Below, in pieces: positions 23,501-35,927 of a stretch of 64,000 nucleotides of DNA. The stretch's first letter is position 1. Every line of letters starts with the position of its first letter. The notes under the pieces were generated by a model. The model saw only the letters and a program-made list of their open reading frames with translations. It searched no databases and had not been told where the DNA came from. The stretch is taken from positions 90,988,255 to 91,052,254 of the forward strand of contig NC_092346.1 of assembly GCF_963676685.1 (NCBI RefSeq), read 5' to 3'. Origin of the DNA: Mytilus edulis. Its lineage: Eukaryota > Mollusca > Bivalvia > Mytilida > Mytilidae. A program made the translations under genes and the position numbers.

Positions 23501-26500
23501 AGGAATTTGCAGTAAAAAAATTCAAAACTCATTGAGCACTTGCAACATGTTAAAATTGTTGCATTCTTAATGTGCATGTCCCAAGCCTGGTGGCTGACAG
23601 AGGGGAGAGGGTACTCTTCATATATAAAGGTATACACAGACATGGTCTATACCCAAATCTGTATGGTTGCTGTCAGTTTATATATTATATTAGCTTAAAT
23701 CTGTCTGTTGGTACTTCTTTTTGACATTTAGTTATATTAAGGGCCTTTTACAGCTTATACAATACGCTATATGTTTAACTCATTGTTGATGGCTGTATAG
23801 TAACCTGTAGTTGTTATCATTCTTCTCTTGTAGTCTTGAGTAAACATTTCTTATATTTTTTATAGATAAACCTTCTCAGTCTACTATAGTGAAGTCAGAA
23901 TGTGAATTTATAGAAAAGGACAAGGCAGGCATTTCATTCAATCACAAGTTGAACTCAACGATTCAGAAAAATGCACAGAACATCAAAGATTGTGGGTTTC
24001 CTGTAGATTTATCCTCAATAAGATTCTCTCAGGGTAGATCAAGTAAGAAATATTTCATCATTGTGTAACAATTTCCCTATGACAAACTAAAACAATGATA
24101 TTTTTTATGAATAGACTCCTTAAGTTCCAGTGTAAGTAGAATTAGAAATAAAACAGCTATTATGGTTCTCATAACCACAACACTTTCCTTTCTATAGTAG
24201 CAGTGAAATCTGTGTAAATGTAGCCTTAGACAGTTGTTTGTTTAACAGTTAAATTATTTAAGACTATTTACCTAATCATTTGAAGTAAGAATTTAGACAG
24301 AGAACCTAGAGGTTTGTCTATGAACCTAGAGGTATGTTGATGAACAATATTTAGTTTAGATATCACTTCTGTAACTTGGTTTAAAGTATTTAGATACTTA
24401 TTCATTCTGAAAACAGTATTCATTTAACTAGTGAGGAAAAAAAATAAACACTTTATATTGTTGTTAATTAAGCAAAAATTAAATGGATAATGTAGATCAA
24501 AATTGACAAATTAAAAAAAATATTACTCTAGAAAAAAATATATATTTTTTGTTGTTAAATTAAAGGTAAATATGGTGATCATTTAAATAAAAACATGTAT
24601 CAGCAAACGTTTAAATGATTTTTTTTATTTAGAAAACTGCTTTCACAGTTAAATTTCTCAACAAGTAGCTAGACAAAGTATTATTTATTCAGATTAAAAC
24701 TTATAGTGATGTAATACAAAAGATCAAAACACTCACATATACATTAAAGTTAATGTTAATTTTAATTAGTGGTAGCCGTCTAAATTTGTGTACTCTTAAG
24801 TATGTTTATACAGTGTAGGAATATTTGTATTCTACCCAAGCTGAGTATTTAGCTCAATCTACTTACATCTACTTAATATACACAATCCTGTCTCTTTGAG
24901 TGGAATTGACTTCTCATATCTTATTTATATGTAAAGGCATAATAAGATAAGTCTTATAAACAAAACAAATTGAAGCTACACATTCCAATTGATTTTACAG
25001 AAATTATAGAAAAGACACCTATTCAGCAAAAAGCAGAAAAGACACCAACTAAACAGATAACTGCACTGCAAGTTTTGGAAGAGTTGAGGTAAAATTCTTT
25101 TTTAAAAATGAAAACACACAGAAAAATAAAATGTGTACATTGATTAGTTCAGCATTAGATTGTTTTCCTTAATTTCATTCAAAATTATTAATTATTAATT
25201 AAAATGGACAGAATTATTCATTACTTCTGATTTTTGTTTTAGTCTTATATGTCTAGTTACTTGATATGTATCTTTTGACTTTGCCTTTTTGGAACTATTT
25301 AACAGTTTGTAAAATAAGTCTAGTCTTATTTCCTGTTAACCCAAAATATACCAGCTGATTTTAAATACACTGGATTAGAATGCATGTGTATGCAAATTAC
25401 AGTTACTCAAGTTAGTATTTAAAGATTGTTTTCTACTTCATGAAATTAATATCTACAAAATCCTATTAATTGTTTCAAAAGTAAAAGTTTTTATTCTTAT
25501 AATTTAAATGAAACTTTTCTTTCGAAAAGAATTTTACAAAAGAATTCAAACAGCTCATTTTGAAAAGGGAAAAGAGGTTTTAACAACCTGTGATAAGTGA
25601 ACAAAAGAAATATTTTGTATTTAATACATTATTTGATTTTACAATTATATGATTAAACAAGCATAGACAAGATAGTTCATTTCTTTTTGTTAAGGGCACC
25701 ATCCAGACCTAAAAAGAAAAAGATTACAGAAAAACAACTTAGTTCTACAAAAATGTTTTTGTCTGACCATGCTGCATTTGTAGATATGGTACCAGAATTG
25801 TCAACAATAAACAAAGGTATTATAAGAATTATTTATGTTGTATAAAAAAGAGGACTTTTAAAAATAATATAAATGTTAATGCTTAATTACTATTAAATAA
25901 AAGAGACTTAGGTGAAGAATTTCATTTCCTCATCCTATGTTCATTCTTCACAGAAGAAAAAAATAAATAAATTGACAAGAAATAAATCATAAAGTCTAGT
26001 GAATTTAGCAATACTGTTAGAACTAAAGAAATTGTGTAAATTCATATCAGAATGATAAATAAAAAAAGGGATTCTCTCTCAAATATTTTAACTAATTTGA
26101 CATCCAATTAATTTTTCTTTGACATCTATTTATATATTATTAAGTATATTTTCTAAATTTTATATCTCTTGGTATAGGTCATCATGCAGATTTTAAAAGG
26201 TTTTAATTGCAAATTGTGCAGTATTTTACCAAAATAAAAGCTTGAAAAAAATCATTTAAGCAGTGTAAAAATTATTTTTCAATTTTAGTTTGTGGTAAAT
26301 CAGATGACAGTATTGAAATGACAAGAGAAAAGTCACCATTTATGAAGATGTGTAGAACTGAATCTCCAATTACACCTTTTATTTCACCAAAGGTTAGTAT
26401 AAGACTTGTAAACAAAATCAGTGGAAAAGAATATTTAAATTATCAAATATATTCCGTGTGTGCCATTTTGCTTTAAAGAGACATATAACCCCTTCTGTTT

Positions 26501-27809
26501 TTTGTTTTTTTTTTATCAAAAGAAAAGTGTCAGAAATGAACATTGAATATTTTGCTTTAGTGATGAATGTTTATTATTCAGATAAGTTTTATTGAAGTTA
26601 AGTTTTTAAAGCAAAACACTGCTGTTTTAGTTTTTAGAAGTTGAAAATCTAAGGTTATCTCCCCTTATTTTACTAAAATAATTGAATAATCAATGCATTA
26701 TTTGAACATTTAATATCACTGTTTACTCTTGTTTTTTGCAGGCAGATAAGGAGCATGTGTTCACTAGTACACCAACTAAGGATAAAAATAAAGAAAAAGA
26801 ATTTCCTCAGGTATTTTTCAGTAAATTTTTGGCGAAATACTTGTATTTTATTACGATGAACATTTTAAGGACAGAGTTAATCTAAATTGGAAGGCAATAC
26901 AATTTATTTTGTGCAAAAAAAATAACAAAAATTCTAAACTCGTAGGAAAATTCAAAATGAATAGTCTCCAAACAAATGGCAATATCAAAAGCTAAAACAC
27001 ATCAAACAAAGGGAAAGCAACCGTCATATTCCCGAAAGATGCTTTTGTATTCTTGATAAATAACAATAATAATTTAGATATATTACTCTGATATATCCTA
27101 TTTAAAATGAACCCCAAATAATCCGGTCAGAAACTTGTTTTTTGTTTTTAACTTCCTTCCAGTAAGAGGCAGGTACATTCTCAATTTCCACAATAAATAC
27201 CTGTTCAATCGACCAAATTCAAAATATAAAGTATTGATATATTAATTTGACAGTCACAAAGAAAAATATAATAATTTGGGCTACAATTTTTCAAAACTTG
27301 TTTGCAGTTAAGTCCTACGTCAGATGACATTTCCACTACACCATACTAGAACATGAAGGTTTACATTAAATGACAATATGGTAGAAAAAAGGAACTTTTG
27401 TAAAGTTTTGTTTTTATGATGAGCAGATAATACATAACATAATTAAACATAGATGTGTGAAAATGACACAATAAAGTGACCACAATTATTAAATATGATG
27501 TAAATTCAATACTATGGTTGCTTACATCCTCCTCATTCAGACTCTGGCAATTATACATCTCCTTATTTTGATAATTATATATTTTAGTTTGATCTATCAT
27601 CAGTCCAGTTACCCGTGTTTGATGAAGATGAGCTTGAGTTCTACGAGTCCAGAGAAGTAAACTCGCAAGAGATTGTCTGTGAATCATTAGAGGAGGATGT
27701 GGACCTTCCTGAACCAGTAGTTCTGGAGAAAAAGACAAATAATGAAAAAGAGGTTCTTATTTCAAGTGAAGAATTTTTTCAACATTTTGATACTAGTTGT
27801 GAATTTTAG
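20581..27809 (+). CDS. Unidentified Lys/Ser/Thr-rich, probably nuclear protein (11 exons, 5' partial)
   Basis: Exons: 20581-20714, 21359-21404, 22144-22213, 22500-22734, 23254-23424, 23866-24042, 25001-25088, 25695-25816, 26289-26392, 26742-26810, 27588-27809. All junctions are GT-AG and every phase fits, giving 478 residues after a split codon. That long agreement is the main evidence that the gene is real. The protein is hydrophilic: an acidic patch (FEASESESDEG), basic clusters (KTQKDRKRTKY, RPKKKKITEK), repeated TP/SP sites (STPLKR, EKTPIQQKAEKTPTKQ, SPITPFISP, TSTPTKDK) and an acidic end (PVFDEDELEFYESRE). No globular domain is recognised, and a nuclear location is inferred. The acceptor at 23253 is weak. 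AATAAA follows the stop by 24 bp (27834-27839). First exons were not found; they may lie upstream of the transposon at 18605. Confidence 0.7.
23700..23815 (+). repeat. Family A tail fragment in an intron
   Basis: GGGCCTTTTACAGCTTATAC, CATTGTTGATGGCTGTATAG and TAACCTGTAGTTGTTATCA match the plus-oriented tail at 32620-32705. Confidence 0.7.
27308..27349 (+). CDS. Possible alternative last exon of the 20581 gene
   Basis: After TTTGCAG the frame in phase with exon 26742-26810 reads LSPTSDDISTTPY then TAG. It is short and could be chance. I list it because phase, acceptor and stop all fit. Confidence 0.25.
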   Translation, partial: LSPTSDDISTTPY

Positions 27810-28228
27810 TCATATTATAGGAAGAAAGAATTGAATAAAATTGTACAAACTAATTTAAGGTATGGTTTTATGGGTTTTTAATTATATAAGCTTAAACAAT
27901 CTTAACTCCAAGTCCTTTGTGGGTAATTTTAAAGGCACATAGTGCTTTGCTTTGTAATTTTTTTCCAAAATTTGCCAGTCTCCAAATGGTTTCGATTACA
28001 TATTTTAACAACAAGCTTGCATGAGTTAATTAAGAGAGTCTACCAATAAAAGAAATCAGAAATTTTAGTTATTCTGATCAGATCAATTTCATTTTCAATT
28101 CAATTCTTTTTTAACCAAATGTTTTACAACACATTTAGGTACATTTTATAAAATCTATATCACAATATTATCTCCCCTGCTTGTTATGAGATTTGATTTT
28201 TTTAAATTAATGTTATGTTCTTTTTCAG

Positions 28229-28911
28229 GTATCTGTTCTTAAAGATGGTGAAAAAGGTACAGAATCAACAAAACAATCTCAAAAGTCTACTGTCACAAGT
28301 CCAAAAGATATAAACAACAATAACGGATCTAATAACAATTCTGTGAATGATGGAAATATCAGTGTTGTTCCTTTAAACAAGTCTTTAGAAGTCAAAACTA
28401 AGCCTGTCACATCCAATAAGTCCAAGTTAAAAGATAGAAACAAAGAACAATGCTGCATTGTAGCTCTTAATATTCCAGTTAAACCCATAAAAATGAGATC
28501 AAAGTGCAATATAGATTACAAAGAGGTTCTTAAAAATACCCCTGTTGGTAAGTTGAAATAATGGAGATATATATTACTAGTCACTTTCAAGAACTTTTTT
28601 GATGTATCAAAATAATTCAGGTATAAATCGTTATTCATTAATTCCAGTATATAAACTTTTTTAATACTGCTAATTACATCTGATGTTTTTTGCAACAACA
28701 AAAAAATACTTTTTCAATGATATAGAAAATAACTTACAATCTCATAAAAGTTTAATTGATCAGACATGTTCCATATAAAATTTAGTGAAGTTGGTAAAGT
28801 TCTATATATATATATATATATTTCAAAGAGGATATATCAGATTTTTTTATAATATAATAATATTTTCATATTTTTATCTTTTCAGATTGTATACAAGCCA
28901 TGTTATTCTGA
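28229..28911 (+). CDS. Possible alternative 3' exons of the 20581 gene
   Basis: Acceptor TTTTTCAG precedes 28229. The exon reads VSVLKDGEKGTESTKQSQKS and later KMRSKCNIDYKEVLKNTPVG, a Lys/Ser/Asn-rich composition like the rest of the gene. It ends at a strong donor (G|GTAAGT, 28547/28548), and an acceptor TTTTCAG at 28885 leads to a short final exon with TGA at 28909-28911. Its start phase is 0, like exon 27588, so it could replace that exon but cannot follow it without an unseen donor. It could be a long isoform or a separate piece of coding sequence. Confidence 0.5.
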
Positions 28912-30489
28912 ACTTGAAACATTCTACTTTTGAAATAGTGCAACAAGGGGAGATCAATTCTCTTGAATAATTTGTTATAAAAAAGAGTTAGGTTAAAAGT
29001 TATTTGTGTAGAGATAAAATGTTTTTATTGTTGATTTTGTGCCTTTTTTATAAGGGTAGCATATTTGATGTAGCAGTGATAATTGTTTTAATTGTTATAT
29101 AAATAATGTTTTAGGTTACAACAGTGATGCTAATTTTACAAGAAAAGTGCTAAATTATAATGTATTCATGTACATAGATGTTATTGTTAATTTCAATTGT
29201 ATATTTAAAAGAAATTCAGATTTGTGATAAAATTGTATAAAAGTCAATCTAATGTTAGATAAAATATGAATATGAAAAATTCTAAACAATGTTGCTATTT
29301 CTTAAAGATGAAATATAAAAAAAAGACTGTTATTATCCTGTGATAAAATTTGTCAGATATTATAATTTGTGTTTCCATTAGAATGATAATTCAGGGAAAA
29401 TATGTTCATCAGATACTCGTTACAACAATTATTTGATAGTACATGTACCAATTTATGTTAGTATTTTAGTAAAATATAATATTTAATGTTCTTAGAAAAC
29501 TGTGATAAAAAAGAATCTGTGATGGAGTAGAATTAGAAATATTTGCCATTCTGTGATTAACTTTGGTGCAACAATGATCTCATTTCATATAATAAATTTA
29601 ATTTATATAATATTGTTTTATCTTCCTTTGATGGCAGGTTGAGTTTGCAACGAAATGCAAATTAAACTGTGGTACAGACTTACAAATGAATGAAGATTTG
29701 GGGTATATGTCAATCAAACAGCAGCCTAATATCAAAATTAACAAAAAACAAAAGATACCTACTGTCTATTTATTTCAAAAGTTTCAGAGGACTTCTAATA
29801 TGAGTTGTTGCCCTTAGATGTCATTTTTAATCATATTCAGCTCACCACTTCGCATCAGTCATCTATTGTCCTTCATTGTTTTTACAAAAATGTTCTCTGC
29901 AACTACTGGATCAAATTTATCCAAACTTTGCCACAATCATTATTGGGGTATCGATAACATCTTTGCCAACCAAGATGGCCAACAATGAACATGGCTAAAA
30001 CTAGAACATAGAGGTATAATGCAAGTTTTGTCTATTATTTTGAAAACCCGTATAAATATAGAAAATCTGATACAGACAAAATGTTGACCTCTACTCTACC
30101 AAATGTTCACATTTATCTGTCCAACAACTTCTCTTAGAAATTATTGCCCTTAAATGTACCTTTTTTTTTCATTTTTGCCTATGATCTTGAAATTTATAAT
30201 AGATGGGGAGAAACTTTTAATTGCAAATCTGATCAGCAAAACAAATTCTACAAATAAGTCATTTGAATTTGTGTTGTATTGCTTCTTTAGTTGAAGAAAC
30301 TGGATTCATTTTTCGGAAGCTTCACCGGAAGAAATGCTGGAAGTATATAGAAAAGAGCAATAAAACATTCAACCGACTCTTTAGAGCTGATAATTTTAGT
30401 TTTCCCATCAGTTGACTAATACAACATACATAAAAGAACATAAAATAACGTATATTTCTTTAATTGTAATCATATAAGTTTAGTTACCA
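28912..30489. other. AT-rich 3' flank and repeat-like intergenic DNA
   Basis: 28912-29640 is AT-rich and may be 3' UTR of the long isoform (AATAAATTTAATT near 29590). 29800-30250 has the look of a decayed dispersed repeat (ATTGCCCTT and AACCAAGATGGCC motifs also seen in the repeat at 62930-63696). I see no gene. Confidence 0.4.
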
Positions 30490-31538
30490 AAAATTAAGTC
30501 AAATAATCTCGCATGGCCCAATCAGTCATCAAAAACATGTTGTAATGCATCAGGGCAATCTCCAATTGCCCTAACAGTCATCAAACCACGTAAGACCTCA
30601 GATCAATCTCCCATGCCCAAACAGTCACCAAAACATGTAAGACATCAGAGCAATCTCCCATTGCCCAAACAGTCACCAAAACATGTTGTAATACATCAGA
30701 GCAATCTTCCATGGCCAAAACATGTTGTCAGACATCAGAGGAATCTCATGACACAAACAATCATCAAAACATGTTGTAATGCATCAGAGCAATCTCCCAT
30801 GGCCAAAACAGTCATCAAAACGTTGCAAGACGTCAGAGCAATCTCCCATGGCCCAAACAGTCATCAAAGCATATAAGGCATCAGAGCAATCTCCCATGGC
30901 CCAAACAGTCATCAAAACATGTTGTAAGGCATCAGAACAATCTCTCACGGCCCAAACAATCACCAACACATGTTCTAAGGCATTAGAGCAATCTCCCATG
31001 GCACAAACAGTCATCAAAACATGCAAGACGTCAGAACAATCTCCCATGGCCAAAACATGTTGTAAGGCATCAGAGCAATCTCCAACGGCCCAAACAATCA
31101 TCAAAACATGTCGTAAGGCATCAGAGCAATCTCCCATGGTCCAAACAGTCATCAAAACATGCAAGACGTCAGAGCAATCTCCCATGGCCCAAACATTCAT
31201 CGTAGAATGTTGTAAGGCATCAGAGCAATCTTCCATGGCCCAAACAGTCAACAAAACATGTTGTAAGGCATCAGAGCAATATCTCACGGCCCAAACAATC
31301 ATCAAAACATGTTGTAGGGCATCAGAGCAATCTCCCATGGCCCAAACAGTCATCAAAACATGTAAGACGTCAGAGCAGTCTCCCATGGCCCAAACATTCA
31401 CCAAAACATGTAAGACGTCAGAGCAAACTCCAATGTCCAAAAAGTCATAAAAACTTGTAAGACATCAGAGCAATCCATGGTCCAAGCATGTAAGACATCA
31501 GAGCAATCTCCCATGACACAAACAGTCATCAAAACATG
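30490..31538. repeat. Minisatellite, 48/51-bp unit, left block
   Basis: About twenty imperfect units of the form CATCAGAGCAATCTCCCATG + GCCCAAACAGTCATCAAAAC + ATG(TTGTAAGG). Units with CATGCAAGA are 48 bp; those with CATGTTGTAAGG are 51 bp. Because both lengths are multiples of three, long frames stay open on both strands (30779-31450 + and 30784-31440 -). I read these as by-products, not genes. The block continues at 32769 after an insertion. Confidence 0.9.
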
Positions 31539-32768
31539 GTTTTTGATTTTAACGACCGTTCTATGTATTACTGGTAAATTATTTAACCAGGGATATCGTT
31601 ACCATAAATTACTTAAAACCTTTACTAAATTTGTCCATAGATATAAAGAATTGGTTTTGAAATTTGGTTGTACCTGTAGCAAACTTATTTCAAACGGTAT
31701 AGCACATCCTCGTTTTTACGGAAATGTTGTTAACCATGCCCGGAAATTTAGAAATGATCCTTGTAAACTAATCGCTCCTTTAAATAAACTTGTTCTAAAA
31801 GGTTACCAATTCAACACGGTAATAAGATCATTGAATATTGTTTTATTGGTATAAATATTGATTGTGTTACCCGTAAATTAAAAGAAAACTAATTATTACT
31901 AGTATGTTTTATACATTAATACATTCATGGATCTACAATCTGTCGATACCTGTATCTTGGCATTGCACAAGGTCATGTTTTTCTCTGACTGTTTATGATG
32001 TCTTTACACTAAACCCATTGAATGTTGGATGTGTACGGATTGATAATTTAGTCTTAGATGCATGATTTCTTTTATTAGTTGTTAGTGGCTTTGAACTAGC
32101 TGTCAGTTAACTGGAAGTACTCTCAGATATGTTCCTAGTGTCTTTTTGTTGTTGGGACGTACAGGTACCCGGTTATGTCCACTTGTATTTTTGTCCATCT
32201 AATGAGTTACAGGGGCGGATGCAGGAATTTTCGAAAGGGGGGTGCTAACCCAGGGCAAAGGGGGGGGTGCAAAACATATGTCCCGATACAAATGCATTGA
32301 TCGGCAAAAATAAAGGGGGGTGCGCACCCCCGGAAACCCCCCCCCCCCCCCCCCCCCTGGATCCGCCACTGAGTTAAGCCTTTTTCAACTGATATTTACA
32401 GTTCGTTCTTGTGTTATACCACTGTCTCAGGTTAGGGGAGGGTTGGGATCCCGCTAACATGTTTAACCCGCCCCATTATGAATGTATGTGCCTGTCCCAA
32501 GTCAGGAGCCTGTAACTCAGTGGTTATGTTTATTTTGTTAGAAGGACATATTTGTTTTTCGCTCATTTTTTGTACATAAATAAGGCCGTTAATTTTCTCG
32601 TTTGAATTGTTTTATATTGTCATTTCGGGGCCTTTTATAGCTGACTATGCGGTATTGGCTTTGCTCATTGTTGAAGGCTGTAAGGTGACCTATAGTTGTT
32701 AATTTCTGTGTCATTTTGGTCTCTTGTGGAGAGTTGTCTTATTGGCAATCATACCACATCTTTTTTAT
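31539..32768 (+). mobile_element. Retroelement (family A) inserted in the minisatellite
   Basis: It interrupts a minisatellite unit after AAAACATG; the unit resumes at TGTAAGACATCAG, so both junctions are clear (possible 3-bp ATG repeat). 31580-31854 reads LFNQGYRYHKLLKTFTKFVH, YKELVLKFGCTCSKLISNG, FYGNVVNHARKFRNDPCKLI and LNKLVLKGYQFNTVIRSLNI, then a stop. I recognise this as the C-terminal end of a common mussel mobile-element ORF, superfamily uncertain. About 900 bp of non-coding tail follow and end CATACCACATCTTTTTTATA. It is a 5'-truncated copy linking the orphan family A tails to their ORF. A MITE (32210-32371) is nested in the tail. Confidence 0.75.
32210..32371. mobile_element. MITE with CAGxGGCGGATCCAG-type termini and G/C homopolymers
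   Basis: Ends CAGGGGCGGATGCAGG and CTGGATCCGCCACTG, with direct repeat AGTTA at 32205-32209 and 32372-32376. The interior has runs of G and a run of more than 20 C. Its sister copy is 44014-44140. Confidence 0.85.
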
Positions 32769-33185
32769 ATGTAAGACATCAGAGCAATCTCCCATGACCT
32801 CAAACCAGTCATCATAACATGTTGTAAGACGTCAGAGCAATCTCACATAGACCCACCAGTCACTAAAACAGGTTGTAAGACATTAGTTCAATCTCCCATG
32901 GCCCAAACAGTCAACAAAAAAGGTTGTAATACATCATAACAATCTCATACGGCCCCGACAAGTCACTAACACAAGTCTGACGTCAGATCAATCTTCTTTG
33001 GTCCCAAAAAGTCCTCAAAGGCTTAAGCAGGCTATCAGACGTCAGAGCAATCTCCCATACATGGCACCAACAGTCACCAACACAGGCTGTAAGATACCAG
33101 AGATATCTCTTATGGCCTTAATAAGTCACTAAAACAGGTTGTCTGATGTCAGATCAATCTCCCATGACCCCAACTGAACAGGCCA
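32769..33185. repeat. Minisatellite, right block (more diverged)
   Basis: Continues the 48/51-bp array with units such as GACGTCAGAGCAATCTC and CCCAAACAGTCAACAAAA. Divergence rises toward 33185. Confidence 0.85.
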
Positions 33186-34790
33186 ACTAAAAACTTGTGA
33201 ATAATCAAGTTCCGCAAGGTTTCATCAAAATTTGGATTTCGACTACGTCAGGGAAACCTGGACTAGTTTAATGTTTTATTCATAGCTAAACTTGAATTAC
33301 ATCAAAAAGTAAAAATGACAATATTAAAGACCGCAGTGACTTTATTCGTCTAGTTTTATCAAAATCTGAACGGTATTGAGAGACAATAAACTTGATCATG
33401 ATTCTAATTTTGCAAAAGACATGATTAGGCCCCTATATAATTTTATTTGGCCGATGTCATAAATGAATTACCACAAGTTGGTTTTTTTTACAAATGACCG
33501 AATTCCATTGTATTGCTAAGATAGGATAGCTTTGTCTAACATTTCGGCTCTCCCTCGACACCATTTGAGATTATGGTCTCGAGAAACGAAGATAGTCTGT
33601 CGGAAGGGGACGATAAATGGCTGACCCGTGTTAAGAGAGAGCCATATCTCTTGCACGTAAAAAACACCCTTGAAGCTGTAGATTTCGAAAAAGAGTAGTC
33701 TAATGCTGCTATACAAGGCAGCACTCACACCCGCATATTGAAGAGGGATTAATATAAGTTGCTATAACTTGTTTCCCAAATCCACTATAAATAACTATGT
33801 TTAAACTAATAATTTCCAATTCGGAGATCTAAAGAGGTGGGATCAAGTTCCCTTAAATTCAAAACTAGGGACATTACTTAAAAGTCTTTAAATCTTTACT
33901 GAAATTCAAATTATCACAGCCCGGCCAAAATGTGTCATGTATGTATGGTTTCAACAATGTTATGGCTTATTTATGTGAAGATCATCAAATTATAAAAACT
34001 ACTATTCTGAAGAAAAAAATCGTTGACAAAAATCAAAACTCAGTTGGAAGTAATGCTATGTTATGCATTGGTGACATTGGTAATTGTTTGTGAACAAATT
34101 TTAAATTTATTTTGGTTAAACGCAATTTCCTTCGATGCAAAGTTTGACTACTGAAAAAGGCCATGACAAATTGGAAATCCCCTTCACAAATTCTCTCAAC
34201 GCACATGTTGAGTTTATCGCAATATGCAAGATAATTAAACTTTTTTAGTTTTTCCTTTTTTATTCAGTTTTCGGTATGATTAAATCATTTAACAAGATAT
34301 TGACAAGGCGAGAAATTCAAATAAGAGGGGAATTTTGTAGTATGTTTGTCCGTCGAGAATACCAACAATTTGATTTATGCTAACATAATAAAAGTTTTAA
34401 AAAAAATGTCGAACAGCCTCCGAGGCCAGCCACTGAAGATCACTGAACTACAGGCTCCTCGGGAAAGACAGATGACCAGTGACGGGTTGGGTATGTTTGT
34501 TAGAGCTGCCCCCCATAAAAAAAAAACCACACACACACACACGGCACACAGACACACCCTAGTGTTCGCGGCAATAAGCCTTTCATTGGATGTCTATTAA
34601 AACGATATGTCCACCTGCATGTCACAATTACTTTTTTTTAAATTTTATTATTTTGCACTGATCTCTCACTGATTATAAACTATAGCAAAATGTATAAGAA
34701 TACCTTTCAGTCTTATTTTCCCTTTCTTTCTCCTAGGGAAAATCATTTCCCTATCATGACGAAATTGAATCAATCAATACTTTAACTTCA
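33186..34790. other. Intergenic DNA with an unclassified repeat and a CA microsatellite
   Basis: 33510-33740 is more GC-rich (CTCTCCCTCGACACCATTTG, GGACGATAAATGGCTGACCC, GCTGCTATACAAGGCAGCAC) and looks like part of a dispersed mussel repeat. 34525-34555 is a (CA)n tract in a short open frame with no domain. I see nothing else. Confidence 0.4.
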
Positions 34791-35025
34791 TATATGAGGG
34801 CCCTCGTTGGTTTTTTGATTATGTGATTACTTGGCCGTTTTTTTAATGATTATTTGATTATTAAGCCAAATATTTCATGATTATTTGATTACCTAGGACT
34901 GTATTTTTAGTTTATGATTATTTGATTACTAAAGATAAGCAAATATTTAATGATTATGTGATTATATTGGCAAAACAATGGTGATTATGTGATTACTAGG
35001 ACCCCCCCATGAGGGGCCTCATATA
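34791..35025. mobile_element. Small inverted-repeat element with TGATTATNTGATTA core repeats
   Basis: Termini TATATGAGGGCCCTC and GAGGGGCCTCATATAT are imperfect inverted repeats. Between them TGATTATTTGATTA or TGATTATGTGATTA occurs six to seven times in one orientation, separated by 15-25 bp spacers. Confidence 0.7.
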
Positions 35026-35344
35026 TATTTTTTTTTAAGTCAGGCCTACAAAGAATCGAGTTGACCATTGTCAAAAAAAGGCGGGAATTCTTTATTATGC
35101 AAATTAATGAGAATAGTTTATGAACAGGTTTTGAATAGAGAACACGTTATTTGTTAGGATAGGCAAATGTTTATGAACAAGTTAACAAACTGAAGAACTT
35201 CAAGAAGGAATAGCAAACAAGTAAATTCTGGTGCAGGAAGGAAACTTTTAATGTAGTTATTACACTTTTTCTTCTGTATATTTTTTTCGCGATTTTTTTT
35301 AATTCTACGTTTACAATAACTTTTCTCTAACAATGGTGGTTTTA

Positions 35345-35605
35345 GTTTCGTATGATGAAAAATTTTGTCTTGCTTTTTTTTTTAGTTGTAATCTCTGTCC
35401 TGCCTTTTTATTTTTTTACTCTATTCGGTCCTGCCTTTTTTTTTACTAGTTTATCCTGACTTTTTTTAAACAAATTATCATCCTGCCTTTTTTTTTAAAC
35501 AAGTTTCTCATCCTGCCTTTTTTTTTTACTCAAAACTCCTGTCCTGCCTATATTTTTCAAATTTCATCCTAGCCCCCCCTCCATAAAAATCAAATGGTAG
35601 CTCCT
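35345..35605 (+). repeat. Minisatellite-bearing element, TCCTGCCTTTTT units
   Basis: (T)CCTGCCTTTTTTTTT-type units of roughly 30-35 bp recur six times, ending in a C run and AAATCAAATGGTAGCTCCTT. An inverted copy lies at 50105-50312. Confidence 0.8.
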
Positions 35606-35754
35606 TTAAATCGAAATATGTTTCTTGACCATAAGTCCACCGTTATTCTATCCTTTATATGATGACTTCTTAAATTTCGACTCCAATTCTTTGAGGTTTT
35701 ATAACTATAAGACTATCCTTTAGTTTACAATGATAATCTCTCATCTTGGGGTTA

Positions 35755-35927
35755 CCTAGTCCTATAACATAACCTCCGGGGGCATTATTTACTATTTCTA
35801 GTTTACTGTTCTGATTTATTTTTTACTATCAATGTGCCACCCCGCATTAAAACAAATATTAAAAAATGAAGTATCAGAAAAACGTTAAATTGAATAAGAA
35901 TGCGAAGTCATATGTTATAGGACTAGG
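35755..35927. mobile_element. Small TIR element (MITE), about 173 bp
   Basis: CCTAGTCCTATAACATA at the left is mirrored by TATGTTATAGGACTAGG at the right. GGTTA stands outside both ends, a candidate 5-bp target duplication. Confidence 0.75.

Noticed and set aside
30784-31440. Minus-strand 218-codon frame as a gene.
   Set aside because: It is the antisense of the minisatellite, open only because unit lengths are multiples of three. There is no start context, domain or splice site.
30490-31538. Regular repeats that could suggest a CRISPR array.
   Set aside because: Units are contiguous and imperfect with no unique spacers, and the DNA is eukaryotic. It is a minisatellite.
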